Below the pieces are notes generated by a model, which worked only from the letters and a program-made list of their open reading frames with translations, was not told where the DNA came from and searched no databases. A program made the translations under genes and the position numbers. A DNA stretch of 64,000 bases from assembly GCF_018324205.1 (NCBI RefSeq), contig NZ_AP023356.1:5934001-5998000 (forward strand), in the 5' to 3' direction. Source of the stretch: Actinoplanes ianthinogenes. Its GTDB lineage: Bacteria; Actinomycetota; Actinomycetes; Mycobacteriales; Micromonosporaceae. Positions 26,124 through 34,425 of the stretch are shown piece after piece; the first letter of the stretch is position 1; each line of letters opens with the position of its first letter.

Positions 26124-26539
26124 TGGCACAGACGACGAAGCAGAGCGCGAACCTCACCTGGCTCCTCGACGACCTCGTCGAGCGGGTGCCGACCGCACAG
26201 CAGGCCGTGGTGCTCTCCGCGGACGGCCTGATGCTGGGCGCGTCGGCCGCGATGAGCCGGGAGGACGCCGAGCATCTCTCGGCGATGGCGGCCGGATTCC
26301 AGAGCCTGGCCAAGGGCGCGAGCCGGCATTTCGGGGCCGGGCAGGTCCGCCAGACGGTGGTGGAGATGGAGGAGGCGTTCCTCTTCGTCACCGCCGCCGG
26401 GCAGGGCGCCTGTCTGGCCGTGCTGGCCTCGGCCGACGCCGACCTCGGCCTGATCGCCTACGAGATGGCGATGCTGGTCACCCGGGTCGGCCAGACGATG
26501 AGCGCCCCGGAACGCACTTTGGCGCCCGATGCCCTCTGA
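26123..26539 (+). CDS. cvnB: Conservon roadblock/LC7 protein (CvnB)
   Basis: A 138-residue roadblock/LC7 fold: LTWLLDDLVERVPTAQQAVVLSADG, then SRHFGAGQVRQTVVEMEEAFLFV. Family proteins act as MglB-like partners or GTPase-activating proteins of the small GTPase. The GTG start shares one base with the cvnA stop (TAGTG), so translation is coupled. It acts in the cytoplasm on the inner membrane face together with CvnA and CvnD. Confidence 0.93.
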   Translation: MAQTTKQSANLTWLLDDLVERVPTAQQAVVLSADGLMLGASAAMSREDAEHLSAMAAGFQSLAKGASRHFGAGQVRQTVVEMEEAFLFVTAAGQGACLAVLASADADLGLIAYEMAMLVTRVGQTMSAPERTLAPDAL

Positions 26540-26915
26540 GCCTGCCGACATGGCACACGACTGGATGGATCACGACGCCGGGCCGGTGGTCCGTCCGTAC
26601 GCGGTGACCCAGGGCCGCGTCGCGCCGTCCGGCGGCGACTTCGACCTGGTCGCGTTCGTGGTGGCCACCGTGCCGGACCTGGCGCCCGGCATCCAGTTGC
26701 AGCCGGAGCACCACGCCATCGTGGCCGCCGCCTGGGAGCCGATCTCCGTGGTCGAGCTGGCGTCCCACCTGGACCTGTCGATCGGCGTGGTCCGGGTTCT
26801 CCTCGGTGATCTACGCTCGGCGGGTCTCATCTCGCTGTACGAACCCCCCGCGGCCACCCAGCCGCACGACGTCGACGTTCTCAAGGCGGTTGTCAATGGA
26901 CTCCGTGCGCTCTGA
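26529..26915 (+). CDS. cvnC: Conservon DUF742 protein (CvnC)
   Basis: A 128-residue DUF742 protein: VRPYAVTQGR near the N-terminus, and a winged-helix-like core (SVVELASHLDLSIGVVRVLLGDLRSAGLI). This is the standard third gene of conservons, of unclear function. Its ATG lies inside the end of cvnB (11-bp overlap). Confidence 0.93.
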   Translation: MPSEPADMAHDWMDHDAGPVVRPYAVTQGRVAPSGGDFDLVAFVVATVPDLAPGIQLQPEHHAIVAAAWEPISVVELASHLDLSIGVVRVLLGDLRSAGLISLYEPPAATQPHDVDVLKAVVNGLRAL

Positions 26916-27492
26916 CCGCGCCAGCGGTTCGCGCATCCCGGTCGCCCTCAAGATTCTGATCGCGGGCGGTTTCGGCGTGGGCAAGACCACCATGGTCGGG
27001 TCGGTCAGCGAGATCCGCCCGCTGCAGACCGAGGAGGTTCTCACCGGGGCCGAGGGCGCCGACGACGTGTCCGGTGTGGAGGGCAAGACCACCACCACGG
27101 TGACCATGGACTTCGGCCGGATCACGATCACCGAGGACCTCCAGCTCTACCTGTTCGGCACGCCCGGACAGGACCGGTTCTGGTTCCTCTGGGACGAGCT
27201 GTCGCAGGGCGCGCTCGGCGCGGTGGTGCTGGCCGACACCCGCCGGCTGGCCGACTGCTTCCCGTCGATCGACTACTTCGAGCAGCGTGGCACGCCGTTC
27301 GTGGTCGCGGTGAACGACTTCGACGCCGCGCAGCGGTTCGGCCCGGACGCGGTGGCCCGCGCCCTGGACCTGGACCCGGGCGTGCCGGTGGTGCTCTTCG
27401 ACGCGCGTGACCAGGTGGCCGCCCGCAACGTGCTGATCGAGCTGGTGGAGTACGTCGCCCGCCGGCAGTTCGCGGCGGCCGGCAGCCGCTGA
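26896..27492 (+). CDS. cvnD: Conservon small GTPase (CvnD)
   Basis: A 198-residue Ras-like GTPase: P-loop GGFGVGKTT, switch-II DxxG-like FGTPGQDRF, and base-recognition motif VAVNDFD (the NKxD position reads NDFD). The protein is the presumed output switch of the conservon, regulated by CvnB. The ATG at 26896 overlaps cvnC by 20 bp. A further upstream frame is only shadow. It ends 7 bp from the convergent SARP gene. Confidence 0.92.
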   Translation: MDSVRSDRASGSRIPVALKILIAGGFGVGKTTMVGSVSEIRPLQTEEVLTGAEGADDVSGVEGKTTTTVTMDFGRITITEDLQLYLFGTPGQDRFWFLWDELSQGALGAVVLADTRRLADCFPSIDYFEQRGTPFVVAVNDFDAAQRFGPDAVARALDLDPGVPVVLFDARDQVAARNVLIELVEYVARRQFAAAGSR

Positions 27493-27499
27493 GCCGGGG

Positions 27500-28990
27500 C
27501 TACCACCCCAGGCAGATCAGCCAGGACTCGGCCCGGCGCAGCTGGCGCTGGGTCAGCACGCCCCGCGACACCAGATCCGCGGGCTGCCGGTACGGCCCGT
27601 TGTAGTGCCGGTCCATCCCGATCCGGTGTGCCTCGGCGGGGCTGATCCCGGGCACCCGGGTCAGCTCGTGCGGCGGCGCGTTGTTCACGTCGACCAGCCC
27701 GCCGTCGTCGAGGTACCGCAGCAGGTCGGGCCGCCCGATGCCGGCCTGCACGGCGGCCGCCGGGTCGATCGCGGCGAACCGCCGGGCCAGGTCCCGCCGG
27801 GTCCGCGCGGACCGGGTGTCGCCGCCCTGCACGGCCAGGATGACGCCGTGCACGGTGGAACCGAGCCAGAGCAGCAGCCAGGAGGAGACCGCGACGCCCT
27901 CGGCCGCGGTGGTGGTGTCCGAGTCGATCGGGGACGGGTCGATCTCGAACCACATGACGATCCACGGCAGCATGGCGAAGTAGGCGCCGGCGACCACGTA
28001 GTGGTACCACCGGCCGCGCTGGATCGCCGCGTAGAGGAAGTAGACCCAGGCCGCCACCCCGCAGGTGAGGAACGGGGCCGCGCCCGCCGCCACGATCTCC
28101 AGCCAGCGCGCGTGGCCGCGCTGCGGCTGCAACATCGTCGGGGAGAACGGCGGGGACACCGGCGCCGGCGAGACCGGGGGCGGTGAGACCGGGGGCGGGG
28201 AGGTCGGCGTGTACGGCGCCGGCGACACCGGATCCGGTGGCGGCGGCTGCTCCAGCTCCCCGCGCAGGATCCGCCGGTGCACCTCCTGCATCCGCTCGCC
28301 CGGCTCGGCCCCGAGCTCGTCCAGGAAGAACTCCCGGGTGTCCCGGAACACGGCGAGCGCCTCGGCCTGCCGCCCGGCCCGGTGCAGGGCCAGCATCAGC
28401 TGCGCGCGCAGCCCCTCCCGCAGCGGGAAGTCGTGGGTCAGCCGGGTCAGCTCGCCGACCAGCCCGGCGTCGTCGCCGTGGGCCAGCCGGATCTCCGCCC
28501 ACAGCTCCCAGGCGCTGGCCCGGTCCTCGGCCAGCGCGGCCCGGGCGGTCTCGAAGATCGGCCCGGTCAGTCCGTCCAGCGCGTCGCCGTGCCAGAGCGC
28601 GAGCCCGGCCCGGACGGTCTCGGCGGCCTGATCGGCCCGGCCGGCCCGCTGCTCGGTCCCGGCCCGGGCCAGCGCGGCCCGGAACACCTCGGCGTCCAGC
28701 GCGTCGGCGCCGATCGCCAGCGTGTATCCGCCGGCGGACAGCGTGAGCCGCTCCCGGCCGAGGGCGCGGCGCAGCCCGGCGACATATTTCTGCACCACGT
28801 TGGCGCCGTTCTCGGGTGGGTCGGCGCCCCACACCGCGTCGACGATCCGGGTGGTCGGCACCGGCTTGCCCGGGCTCAGCAGCAGCACGGCCAGGACCGC
28901 CCGCTGTTTGGCCGGGCCCAGGTCGACCGGGTCGGGTCCGCGGAAGGCGCGCAGCGGTCCGAGGATCTCGAACCGTGTCTCCGGCTCCAC
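27500..28990 (-). CDS. SARP-type regulator with membrane domain and C-terminal helix-hairpin-helix
   Basis: A 496-residue protein. Residues 1-95 are an OmpR-type winged helix (RFEILGPLRAFRG, then GPAKQRAVLAVLLL) and about 95-250 a BTAD helical domain ending RMQEVHRRILRG, the AfsR/SARP pattern. A Pro/Ser linker, with VSPPPVSPAPVSPP, leads to about three to four membrane helices. The last 75 residues contain a ComEA-like helix-hairpin-helix (VDVNNAPPHELTRVPGIS). The start is GTG at 28990, because the SARP fold begins there. SARPs normally activate antibiotic clusters and are soluble, so this architecture is unusual. Confidence 0.85.
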   Translation of the reverse strand: MEPETRFEILGPLRAFRGPDPVDLGPAKQRAVLAVLLLSPGKPVPTTRIVDAVWGADPPENGANVVQKYVAGLRRALGRERLTLSAGGYTLAIGADALDAEVFRAALARAGTEQRAGRADQAAETVRAGLALWHGDALDGLTGPIFETARAALAEDRASAWELWAEIRLAHGDDAGLVGELTRLTHDFPLREGLRAQLMLALHRAGRQAEALAVFRDTREFFLDELGAEPGERMQEVHRRILRGELEQPPPPDPVSPAPYTPTSPPPVSPPPVSPAPVSPPFSPTMLQPQRGHARWLEIVAAGAAPFLTCGVAAWVYFLYAAIQRGRWYHYVVAGAYFAMLPWIVMWFEIDPSPIDSDTTTAAEGVAVSSWLLLWLGSTVHGVILAVQGGDTRSARTRRDLARRFAAIDPAAAVQAGIGRPDLLRYLDDGGLVDVNNAPPHELTRVPGISPAEAHRIGMDRHYNGPYRQPADLVSRGVLTQRQLRRAESWLICLGW

Positions 28991-29128
28991 CCCCGTGTAC
29001 CCCCTGTGACCAGCGCTTTCCTCGAGACGGCAGCGGAACGGCAGCCGGCAGCAGCATAGCCGCAGCGCTACGGCAGACCCACCGGGGAGCCTTTGATCCG
29101 TCGATGCGCTACTGGAGAAGGACTGACG

Positions 29129-29911
29129 ATGACTGTGCTGACCAAGCGACTGGCCGCCGCGGCGGCACTCCTGATCCTGGCCGGCTGCGGGCAGGCCGGC
29201 GGTGAGGCCGGCAAGCCGGCGCCGCCGAAGCCCGCGGACACTTTGAAGAAGGCGGTGCCGAGCACCGCGACCGACGTCTTCCACTACACGATCACCGGCG
29301 GCGAGCAGACCGCGTCCGGGATCGTCGACAGCGCCAAGAAGACGTTGACCACCGAGATCAGTCAGAAGATCGCGGACGGCGGGTTCACCCTGACCATGAA
29401 GTTCCTGGTGGTCGGCGGCGACTCGTGGGCCAAGATCTCGTTCGGCGACGCACCGGCCGGCGCGGGCCTGCCCAAGCTGCCGAAGAAGTGGATGAAGCTG
29501 GACACCAAGAAGCTCGGCGCCGAGGCGGAGCGCGAGCTGACGTACGCCGGGCAGACCGACCCCGGCTACCTGAGCACCCTGGTCGACGCGGCGTCCGGCC
29601 TGACCGAGAAGTCGTCCGGTCACTTCGCCGGCACCGTGGACCTGACCCGGGCGACCGAGGCCGAGATCGTCGAGGCGGCGACGCTCACCGCGCTGGGCGA
29701 GAAGGCGAAGGCGGTGCCGTTCGAGGCGACCGTGGACGCCCAGGGCCGGATCAGCACGGCGACCGTGCGGGTCCCGGCGGCCGGCCAGGCCAAGGCGCTC
29801 ACCTATCAGGTCACCTACGACCAGTACGGCAGCGCCGCGTCGCCGGCGGCGCCGACCGGCTCGGCCCAGGTGGACGCCCCGAAGGCGGCGTACGACCTGT
29901 TGAACGGCTAG
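29129..29911 (+). CDS. LppX/LprAFG-family lipoprotein
   Basis: A 260-residue protein. The signal peptide ends in the lipobox LAGC, with Cys18 as the lipidation site. The mature part has the beta-rich pattern of mycobacterial LppX/LprG proteins (ADTLKKAVPSTATDVFHYTI, then WMKLDTKKL), a fold with a hydrophobic pocket for lipid or glycolipid carriage. GGAGAAGGACTGACG precedes the ATG at 29129. It converges on the LacI-type gene, and the two TAG stop codons share the palindrome CTAG at 29908-29911. Confidence 0.82.
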   Translation: MTVLTKRLAAAAALLILAGCGQAGGEAGKPAPPKPADTLKKAVPSTATDVFHYTITGGEQTASGIVDSAKKTLTTEISQKIADGGFTLTMKFLVVGGDSWAKISFGDAPAGAGLPKLPKKWMKLDTKKLGAEAERELTYAGQTDPGYLSTLVDAASGLTEKSSGHFAGTVDLTRATEAEIVEAATLTALGEKAKAVPFEATVDAQGRISTATVRVPAAGQAKALTYQVTYDQYGSAASPAAPTGSAQVDAPKAAYDLLNG

Positions 29912-30957
29912 GCCGGGGCGGGTGCGGGGCCGGTACTGCCCCGCACCACCAGGGTGGCGGGCAGGAGAAGGTGCGGAGTCTCGGGGGAGTGCCGAAGCGC
30001 GGCGTTCAGCAGCGCGGCGGCGTTCCGCCCCTTCTCCTGGACGTCCTGGTGGACCGTGGTGAGGGCCGGCTGCATCTGGGTGGCGATCGGGCCGTCGTCG
30101 AAGCCGACCAGCGAGAGGTCCTCCGGGATCCGCAGCCCGAGGTCGCCGGCGGCCTGCCGGACGCCGATGGCGGTGACGTCGGAGAAGCACAGCACGGCGG
30201 TCGGCCGGTCCGCCCGGGACAGCAGCTCCCGGGCGTCGGCGCGGAGCAGGTCGACCCGCTCGAACGGCTGCCGGATCACCGGCGGCGTGATCCCGGCCGG
30301 GCCGAGCACGTCGTTCCAGCCGAGGCGGCGCTGGATCGAGGCATACCCCTCGACCGGCACGTCGGTGTCGGCGATCAGCCCGTACGGCCCGTGCGCGCCG
30401 ACGGTGGCGTACGCGATCCGGGTGTGCCCGAGGCCGACCAGGTGCCGGGCGGCGTCCCGGGCGGCCTCGCGGTCCGCGACGTTCACACAGGCGTACCCGT
30501 CGATCGGGGCCTGGTCGACGAAGACCAGCGGCAGCCGGCGGCGTTGCAGCCAGCCCACCGCCGGTGAGGTCGGGTCGCAGGAGTAGATCAGCGCGCCGTC
30601 CATCGCCACGTCCCGGGCCGGGATCAGATCGCCGGTCGACGCCGAGCTGAGCAGGGTGATGGCGAGCCCGGTCGGTGCCAGCTCCTCGGCGATCGCGCCG
30701 AGGAAGCCGCCGGCCACCAGGTCGGTGAAGGCGTAGCGCAGCGAGTCGGTGAGCAGGATGCCGATCGTGCCGGTGGTGCCCTTGGCCAGGGCCCGGGCGG
30801 TCGGGTCGGGGCCCGCGTAACCCAGCTCCTGAGCCGCGGCGAGGATCCGCTCGCGCAGGGTGGGGGAGAGCTGATCGGGCCGGGAGAAGGCGTTGGACAC
30901 CGTCATCCGGCTCACGCCGACCCGGTCGGCGATGGTCTGCAGGGTCACCCGGGGCAC
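29908..30957 (-). CDS. LacI-family transcriptional regulator
   Basis: A 349-residue repressor. The N-terminal LacI helix-turn-helix (VTLQTIADRVGVSRMTVSNAF) and hinge lead to the periplasmic-binding-protein-like sensor domain (GTTGTIGILLTDS, then LSLVGFDDGPIATQMQP). It should bind a sugar or related ligand. GTG 30957 is chosen because the family sequence begins at PRVTLQTIA. The upstream small gene ends 53 bp earlier on the same strand, so the two may be co-transcribed from the palindromic promoter at 31219-31258. Confidence 0.88.
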   Translation of the reverse strand: MPRVTLQTIADRVGVSRMTVSNAFSRPDQLSPTLRERILAAAQELGYAGPDPTARALAKGTTGTIGILLTDSLRYAFTDLVAGGFLGAIAEELAPTGLAITLLSSASTGDLIPARDVAMDGALIYSCDPTSPAVGWLQRRRLPLVFVDQAPIDGYACVNVADREAARDAARHLVGLGHTRIAYATVGAHGPYGLIADTDVPVEGYASIQRRLGWNDVLGPAGITPPVIRQPFERVDLLRADARELLSRADRPTAVLCFSDVTAIGVRQAAGDLGLRIPEDLSLVGFDDGPIATQMQPALTTVHQDVQEKGRNAAALLNAALRHSPETPHLLLPATLVVRGSTGPAPAPA

Positions 30958-31010
30958 CGCTCCACCGTAGAGCGCGCCCCCGGCCGGACGGTGGCCGGAG
31001 GCGCGCTCCC

Positions 31011-31205
31011 TCACCGGAAGAGGGCCTCGGGCCGCCGGCCGCCGGGCGCGACGGCCGCGGAGAACCGGTAGAGCGTGCGGGCGAGTGAGGTGCGCAGGCG
31101 CGGCGGCTTCTCGGCGAAGGGCACGACCGGCGCGTCCGGCCGGGCGCTCAGCACCTCGCGGCTGGCGGCGTGCAGCCCGCGGACGTAAGCGGTGGGAAGC
31201 TCCAT
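31011..31205 (-). CDS. Small hypothetical protein upstream of the LacI-type regulator
   Basis: A 64-residue, basic and Arg/Pro-rich peptide with no membrane helix. The ATG at 31205 has a perfect ribosome site (GGAGG, 5 nt), which supports real translation. The last residues (GGRRPEALFR) are not from a known family. Its promoter carries a 14-bp perfect palindrome. Confidence 0.6.
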   Translation of the reverse strand: MELPTAYVRGLHAASREVLSARPDAPVVPFAEKPPRLRTSLARTLYRFSAAVAPGGRRPEALFR

Positions 31206-31218
31206 GACGTCCTCCAAT

Positions 31219-31258
31219 CTGTACCGGTACAGTACCGCGACCTTTCTATACCGGTCAA
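31219..31258 (-). promoter_or_regulatory. Promoter with palindromic operator CTGTACCGGTACAG
   Basis: Minus strand: -35 TTGACC (31258-31253), an 18-bp spacer, and -10 TACTGT (31234-31229). The perfect palindrome CTGTACCGGTACAG (31219-31232) covers the -10 and the start point. Its centre is CG, as in LacI-family operators. A second TACCGGT half-site lies at 31249-31255 next to the -35. Direct autoregulation by the LacI-type protein 0.3 kb downstream is the simplest reading. Confidence 0.7.
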
Positions 31259-31308
31259 GAAGCGGTCCCTGCGGAGTTTGCCCGGCCGCCTGTGATGGGA
31301 TCGTGGGC

Positions 31309-32367
31309 ATGGGTGCGAACGCTGAGTACGTCTTCGTCGGTTGCTACACCGGGGACAAGGGAGGTGAGGGCGACGGCATCACGCTGCTGCGGCGCGATCC
31401 GGCGACCGGCGAGCTGACCCGGCTCGGCCTGGCCGCCCGCACCCCGTCACCGTCCTTCCTCGCCCGGCACCCGGCCCTGCCGGTCCTCTACGCGGTCAAC
31501 GAGCTGGACGAGGGCACCGTCTCCGCCTTCACGGTCGCCCCGGACTGCTCGCTGATCCCGCTCGCGGTCCGGCCCACCGGCGGCGCCGACCCCTGCCACC
31601 TCGCGGTCACCGCGGACGGCCACCACCTGGTGGTGGCGAACTACTCGGGTGGCTCGGTCGCCGTGTTCCCGCTCGACGGCGACGGCGCCCCGGGCGAGCG
31701 CACCGACCTGCTCACGCTCACCGGCTCCGGCCCGGACGCGGAGCGGCAGACCGGCCCGCACGCGCACATGGTCGTCCCGGACCCGAACGGGCCGGACGTG
31801 CTCATCTCCGACCTGGGCTCGGACCGGGTGTGGCGGTCCCGGCTGGACCCGGTCTCCGGACGGCTCGGGGCGCCGGAGCCGGCGGTGCAGGCCGAGCCGG
31901 GGACCGGCCCGCGGCACCTGACCCACTCGGCGGACGGCGCGCTGCTCCTGGCCGGCGAGCTGACCGGCACGCTCAGCTGGTACCGCGCGGCCGGCGGCCC
32001 GACCCTGGAGCACCGCGGCGAGGTGCCGGCGAGCGAGGTGACCGGTCCGGTCCATCCGTCCGAGGTGACCACGGGGCGCGACGGCCGGTTCGTCTATCTG
32101 GCGAACCGTGGTCCGGACACCGTGTCGACCTTCGCCTGGGACGGGGAGAGCGCGATCCGGATCGCCGAGACATCGACCGGCGGCACCTGGCCGCGGCACA
32201 TGATCTTGATTGGCGATCACCTCTACGTAGCCAATGAGCGTTCACACAACGTGACAGTTTTCCGGGTCGATCCGGAGACCGGAATTCCCGTTCCGCACGG
32301 TGAGCCGGCCACTGAGCCGAGCCCCACCTGCCTGCTCCGCTGGACCCCGGCGATGATCAGGTCATAG
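31309..32367 (+). CDS. Lactonase-family beta-propeller protein
   Basis: A 352-residue seven-bladed propeller of the 6-phosphogluconolactonase (YbhE/Pgl-type) family: VFVGCYTGDKGGEGDGI at the start, then AVNELDEGTVSAF, TGPHAHMVVPDPNG and TWPRHMILIGDHLYVANERSHNV, which hold the repeated blade motifs and conserved His. Such proteins hydrolyse sugar lactones or act as muconate cyclases, and the substrate here is open. An in-frame upstream extension crosses the divergent promoter and is rejected. Confidence 0.85.
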   Translation: MGANAEYVFVGCYTGDKGGEGDGITLLRRDPATGELTRLGLAARTPSPSFLARHPALPVLYAVNELDEGTVSAFTVAPDCSLIPLAVRPTGGADPCHLAVTADGHHLVVANYSGGSVAVFPLDGDGAPGERTDLLTLTGSGPDAERQTGPHAHMVVPDPNGPDVLISDLGSDRVWRSRLDPVSGRLGAPEPAVQAEPGTGPRHLTHSADGALLLAGELTGTLSWYRAAGGPTLEHRGEVPASEVTGPVHPSEVTTGRDGRFVYLANRGPDTVSTFAWDGESAIRIAETSTGGTWPRHMILIGDHLYVANERSHNVTVFRVDPETGIPVPHGEPATEPSPTCLLRWTPAMIRS

Positions 32368-32375
32368 GCCAGATC

Positions 32376-32428
32376 GGGCACCCGGGCATGTCTGTGATCT
32401 TTACGCAGAAATCCGGCACCCGGGTGCC
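32376..32428. repeat. Paired GGCACCCGGG elements upstream of the VWA gene
   Basis: GGGCACCCGGGC at 32376-32387 and the perfect 14-bp palindrome GGCACCCGGGTGCC at 32415-32428, starting 38 bp apart, lie 110-160 bp before the VWA gene. They could be an operator pair or a terminator for the lactonase gene, which ends at 32367. Confidence 0.5.
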
Positions 32429-32537
32429 CGAACCTGATACTGATCGAGATGGCGTCGTCACGCTGGGTGTTTCCTAGATCGGAGAACGCCAATCTGAGTA
32501 ATTTTCGACCGAACGTATATGGCATTCAGCTCTCGAC

Positions 32538-34328
32538 ATGCGCACTATGGAGCGCGTGTCTGGCCGCCATCGTAGGAACTTCAACTTAAAAGGGGCGGGC
32601 GTCGTTGGTGGTGCGATGGCGATCGTCGTCGTTATCGCGGGAACCTGGTTCGGTTACAGCCAGCTGGCTGATTCCGGCTGCACCGGTTCCATCAAGCTGA
32701 ACGTCGCCGCGGCCCCTGAGATATCACCCGCCGTCACCAATGCTGCGAACAAGTGGGCGCAGGACGGGGGCAACGTCAGCGGCACCTGCGTGTCCGTCAA
32801 CGTGGAGTCCCTGGCCTCGGCCGACGTCGCCAGCGCGATCGCGGGACAGCACGGGGTGAACCTGTCCGGCCTGGGGCAGCCATCCGGTGCCATCCAGGTG
32901 CCCGACGTCTGGCTCCCGGACTCGTCCACCTGGCTGCTGCGCCTGCAGAACGAGGCCTCCGGCTTCACGCCGTCCAAGGTCACCTCGGTGGCGCAGAGCC
33001 CACTGGTCATCGCCATGCCCGAGCCGATCTCCAAGCAGCTCGGCCTGCAGGGCAAGAAGGTCTCCTGGACCTCGTTGCTCGGGCAGATCAAGAACGCCGA
33101 CGGCCCGCGGTTCGGCATCGTGAACCCGGCCCGGGACGCGTCCGGCCTGACCGCGCTGATGTCGATCGGCTCGGCGATCGGTGCGGGCCAGGGCAGCGTC
33201 TCGAAACTGGTGGACGCGCTGACCTACCTCGCCAAGAGCCGGTCCGAGCTGCGGGACGAGCTGCTCGAGTCGTTCCCCAAGGCGACCGACGAGGGCACCC
33301 TGCTGGAGAGCCTCGGCGCCGCGCCGCTCTCCGAGGAGGACGTGATCGCGTACAACGCGAAACGGCCGCCGGTCGCGCTCAGCGCGCTCTACCTGGAGCC
33401 CAGCTCGGTGCCGATGGACTACCCGTACTCGGTGCTGCCGCAGGTGGTCGACGGTCAGAAGATCAGCGCCGCGCAGGGTCTGCTCAAGCAGCTGACCGCG
33501 GCCTCGTTCAAGAACGAGATCTCGGCGCAGGGCCTGCGCGCCCCGGACGGCACGTACGGGTCCAGCTTCGTGGCCCCGGCCGGCGCCCCGGCGGCGTCGC
33601 CGGCGATCACCGCGCCCGCGGGCGGCAGTGGTGAGCAGGGCGGGACGGCCGCGGCCGGTCTCGACGCCACCACGGTCAGCAAGGTGGTCGGTTCCTGGAA
33701 CGCGACCACCCAGGCCGGCCGGGTGCTGGCGGTCTTCGACGTCTCCGGCTCGATGAAGACGCCGGTGCCCACCGCGAACAACGCGTCCCGGGCGGACGTC
33801 ACCAAGGCGGCGGCCACCACCGGTCTGAGCCTGTTCAGCGACGAGTGGGCGGTCGGCGTCTGGCGCTTCACCACCGACCTGGGGCCGAACCACCGGCCCT
33901 GGGAGGAGCTCATCAAGATCACGTCGCTGCGCAGCAACCGGAAGGGCGTGCAGGACACCATCCCCAAGCTCTCGCCGGTGAGCGGCGGTGACACCGGTCT
34001 CTACAACACGGTGCTCGACGCCTACAACTACGCGAAGGCGAACTGGAAGGAAGGCAAGGTCAACTCGGTCATCCTGTTCACCGACGGCGAGAACGACAAC
34101 GTCAACGGCATGACCCAGGCGCAGCTGCTCGCGCAGCTGAAGAAGGTCCAGGACCCGAAACACTTCGTCCGCCTGGTGCTGATCGGCATCGGCAACGACG
34201 TGAACAAGGACGAGCTCGGCGCGATCCAGAAGTCGGTGCGTGGCAGCGGCCTCTACTTCGCCCCGGACCCGACCAAGATCACGGACATCTTCCTCCAGGC
34301 GATCGGTTCCCGGACCGGCGTCGAGTAA
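32538..34328 (+). CDS. Substrate-binding-protein-like and VWA-domain protein, membrane-anchored
   Basis: A 596-residue protein. An N-terminal membrane helix (GVVGGAMAIVVVIAGTWFGY) is followed by a type-2 periplasmic-binding-like domain (about residues 45-330). An Ala/Pro linker leads to a von Willebrand A domain with the MIDAS motif DVSGS (around residue 400), Thr in SGGDTGLYNT and the third site in LFTDGEND. The protein should face outside and bind a divalent cation and a protein or sugar ligand. ATG 32538 lies at the end of a promoter-like AT-rich stretch. A terminator follows at 34345. Confidence 0.87.
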   Translation: MRTMERVSGRHRRNFNLKGAGVVGGAMAIVVVIAGTWFGYSQLADSGCTGSIKLNVAAAPEISPAVTNAANKWAQDGGNVSGTCVSVNVESLASADVASAIAGQHGVNLSGLGQPSGAIQVPDVWLPDSSTWLLRLQNEASGFTPSKVTSVAQSPLVIAMPEPISKQLGLQGKKVSWTSLLGQIKNADGPRFGIVNPARDASGLTALMSIGSAIGAGQGSVSKLVDALTYLAKSRSELRDELLESFPKATDEGTLLESLGAAPLSEEDVIAYNAKRPPVALSALYLEPSSVPMDYPYSVLPQVVDGQKISAAQGLLKQLTAASFKNEISAQGLRAPDGTYGSSFVAPAGAPAASPAITAPAGGSGEQGGTAAAGLDATTVSKVVGSWNATTQAGRVLAVFDVSGSMKTPVPTANNASRADVTKAAATTGLSLFSDEWAVGVWRFTTDLGPNHRPWEELIKITSLRSNRKGVQDTIPKLSPVSGGDTGLYNTVLDAYNYAKANWKEGKVNSVILFTDGENDNVNGMTQAQLLAQLKKVQDPKHFVRLVLIGIGNDVNKDELGAIQKSVRGSGLYFAPDPTKITDIFLQAIGSRTGVE

Positions 34329-34344
34329 GACGACCGCGAACCCC

Positions 34345-34384
34345 GGCGCGGCCGCCGCCCCAGCTCTGGGACGGCGGCCGCGCC
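34345..34384. terminator. Hairpin terminator after the VWA gene
   Basis: A 13-bp perfect stem, GGCGCGGCCGCCG with CGGCGGCCGCGCC, followed by TGTTTCC. It sits between convergent genes ending at 34328 and 34426. Confidence 0.82.
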
Positions 34385-34425
34385 TGTTTCCAGGACCACA
34401 TTCACAACCCGATTTCGGTACGCCG

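Noticed and set aside
23079..26129. A minus-strand open frame of about 1000 residues opposite cvnA
   Set aside because: Shadow of the conservon gene; the plus-strand frame has clear domains and the operon overlaps.
27500..30190. Longer start for the SARP gene reaching to 30190
   Set aside because: The extra residues are antisense to the lipoprotein gene and part of the LacI gene; the SARP fold begins at 28990.
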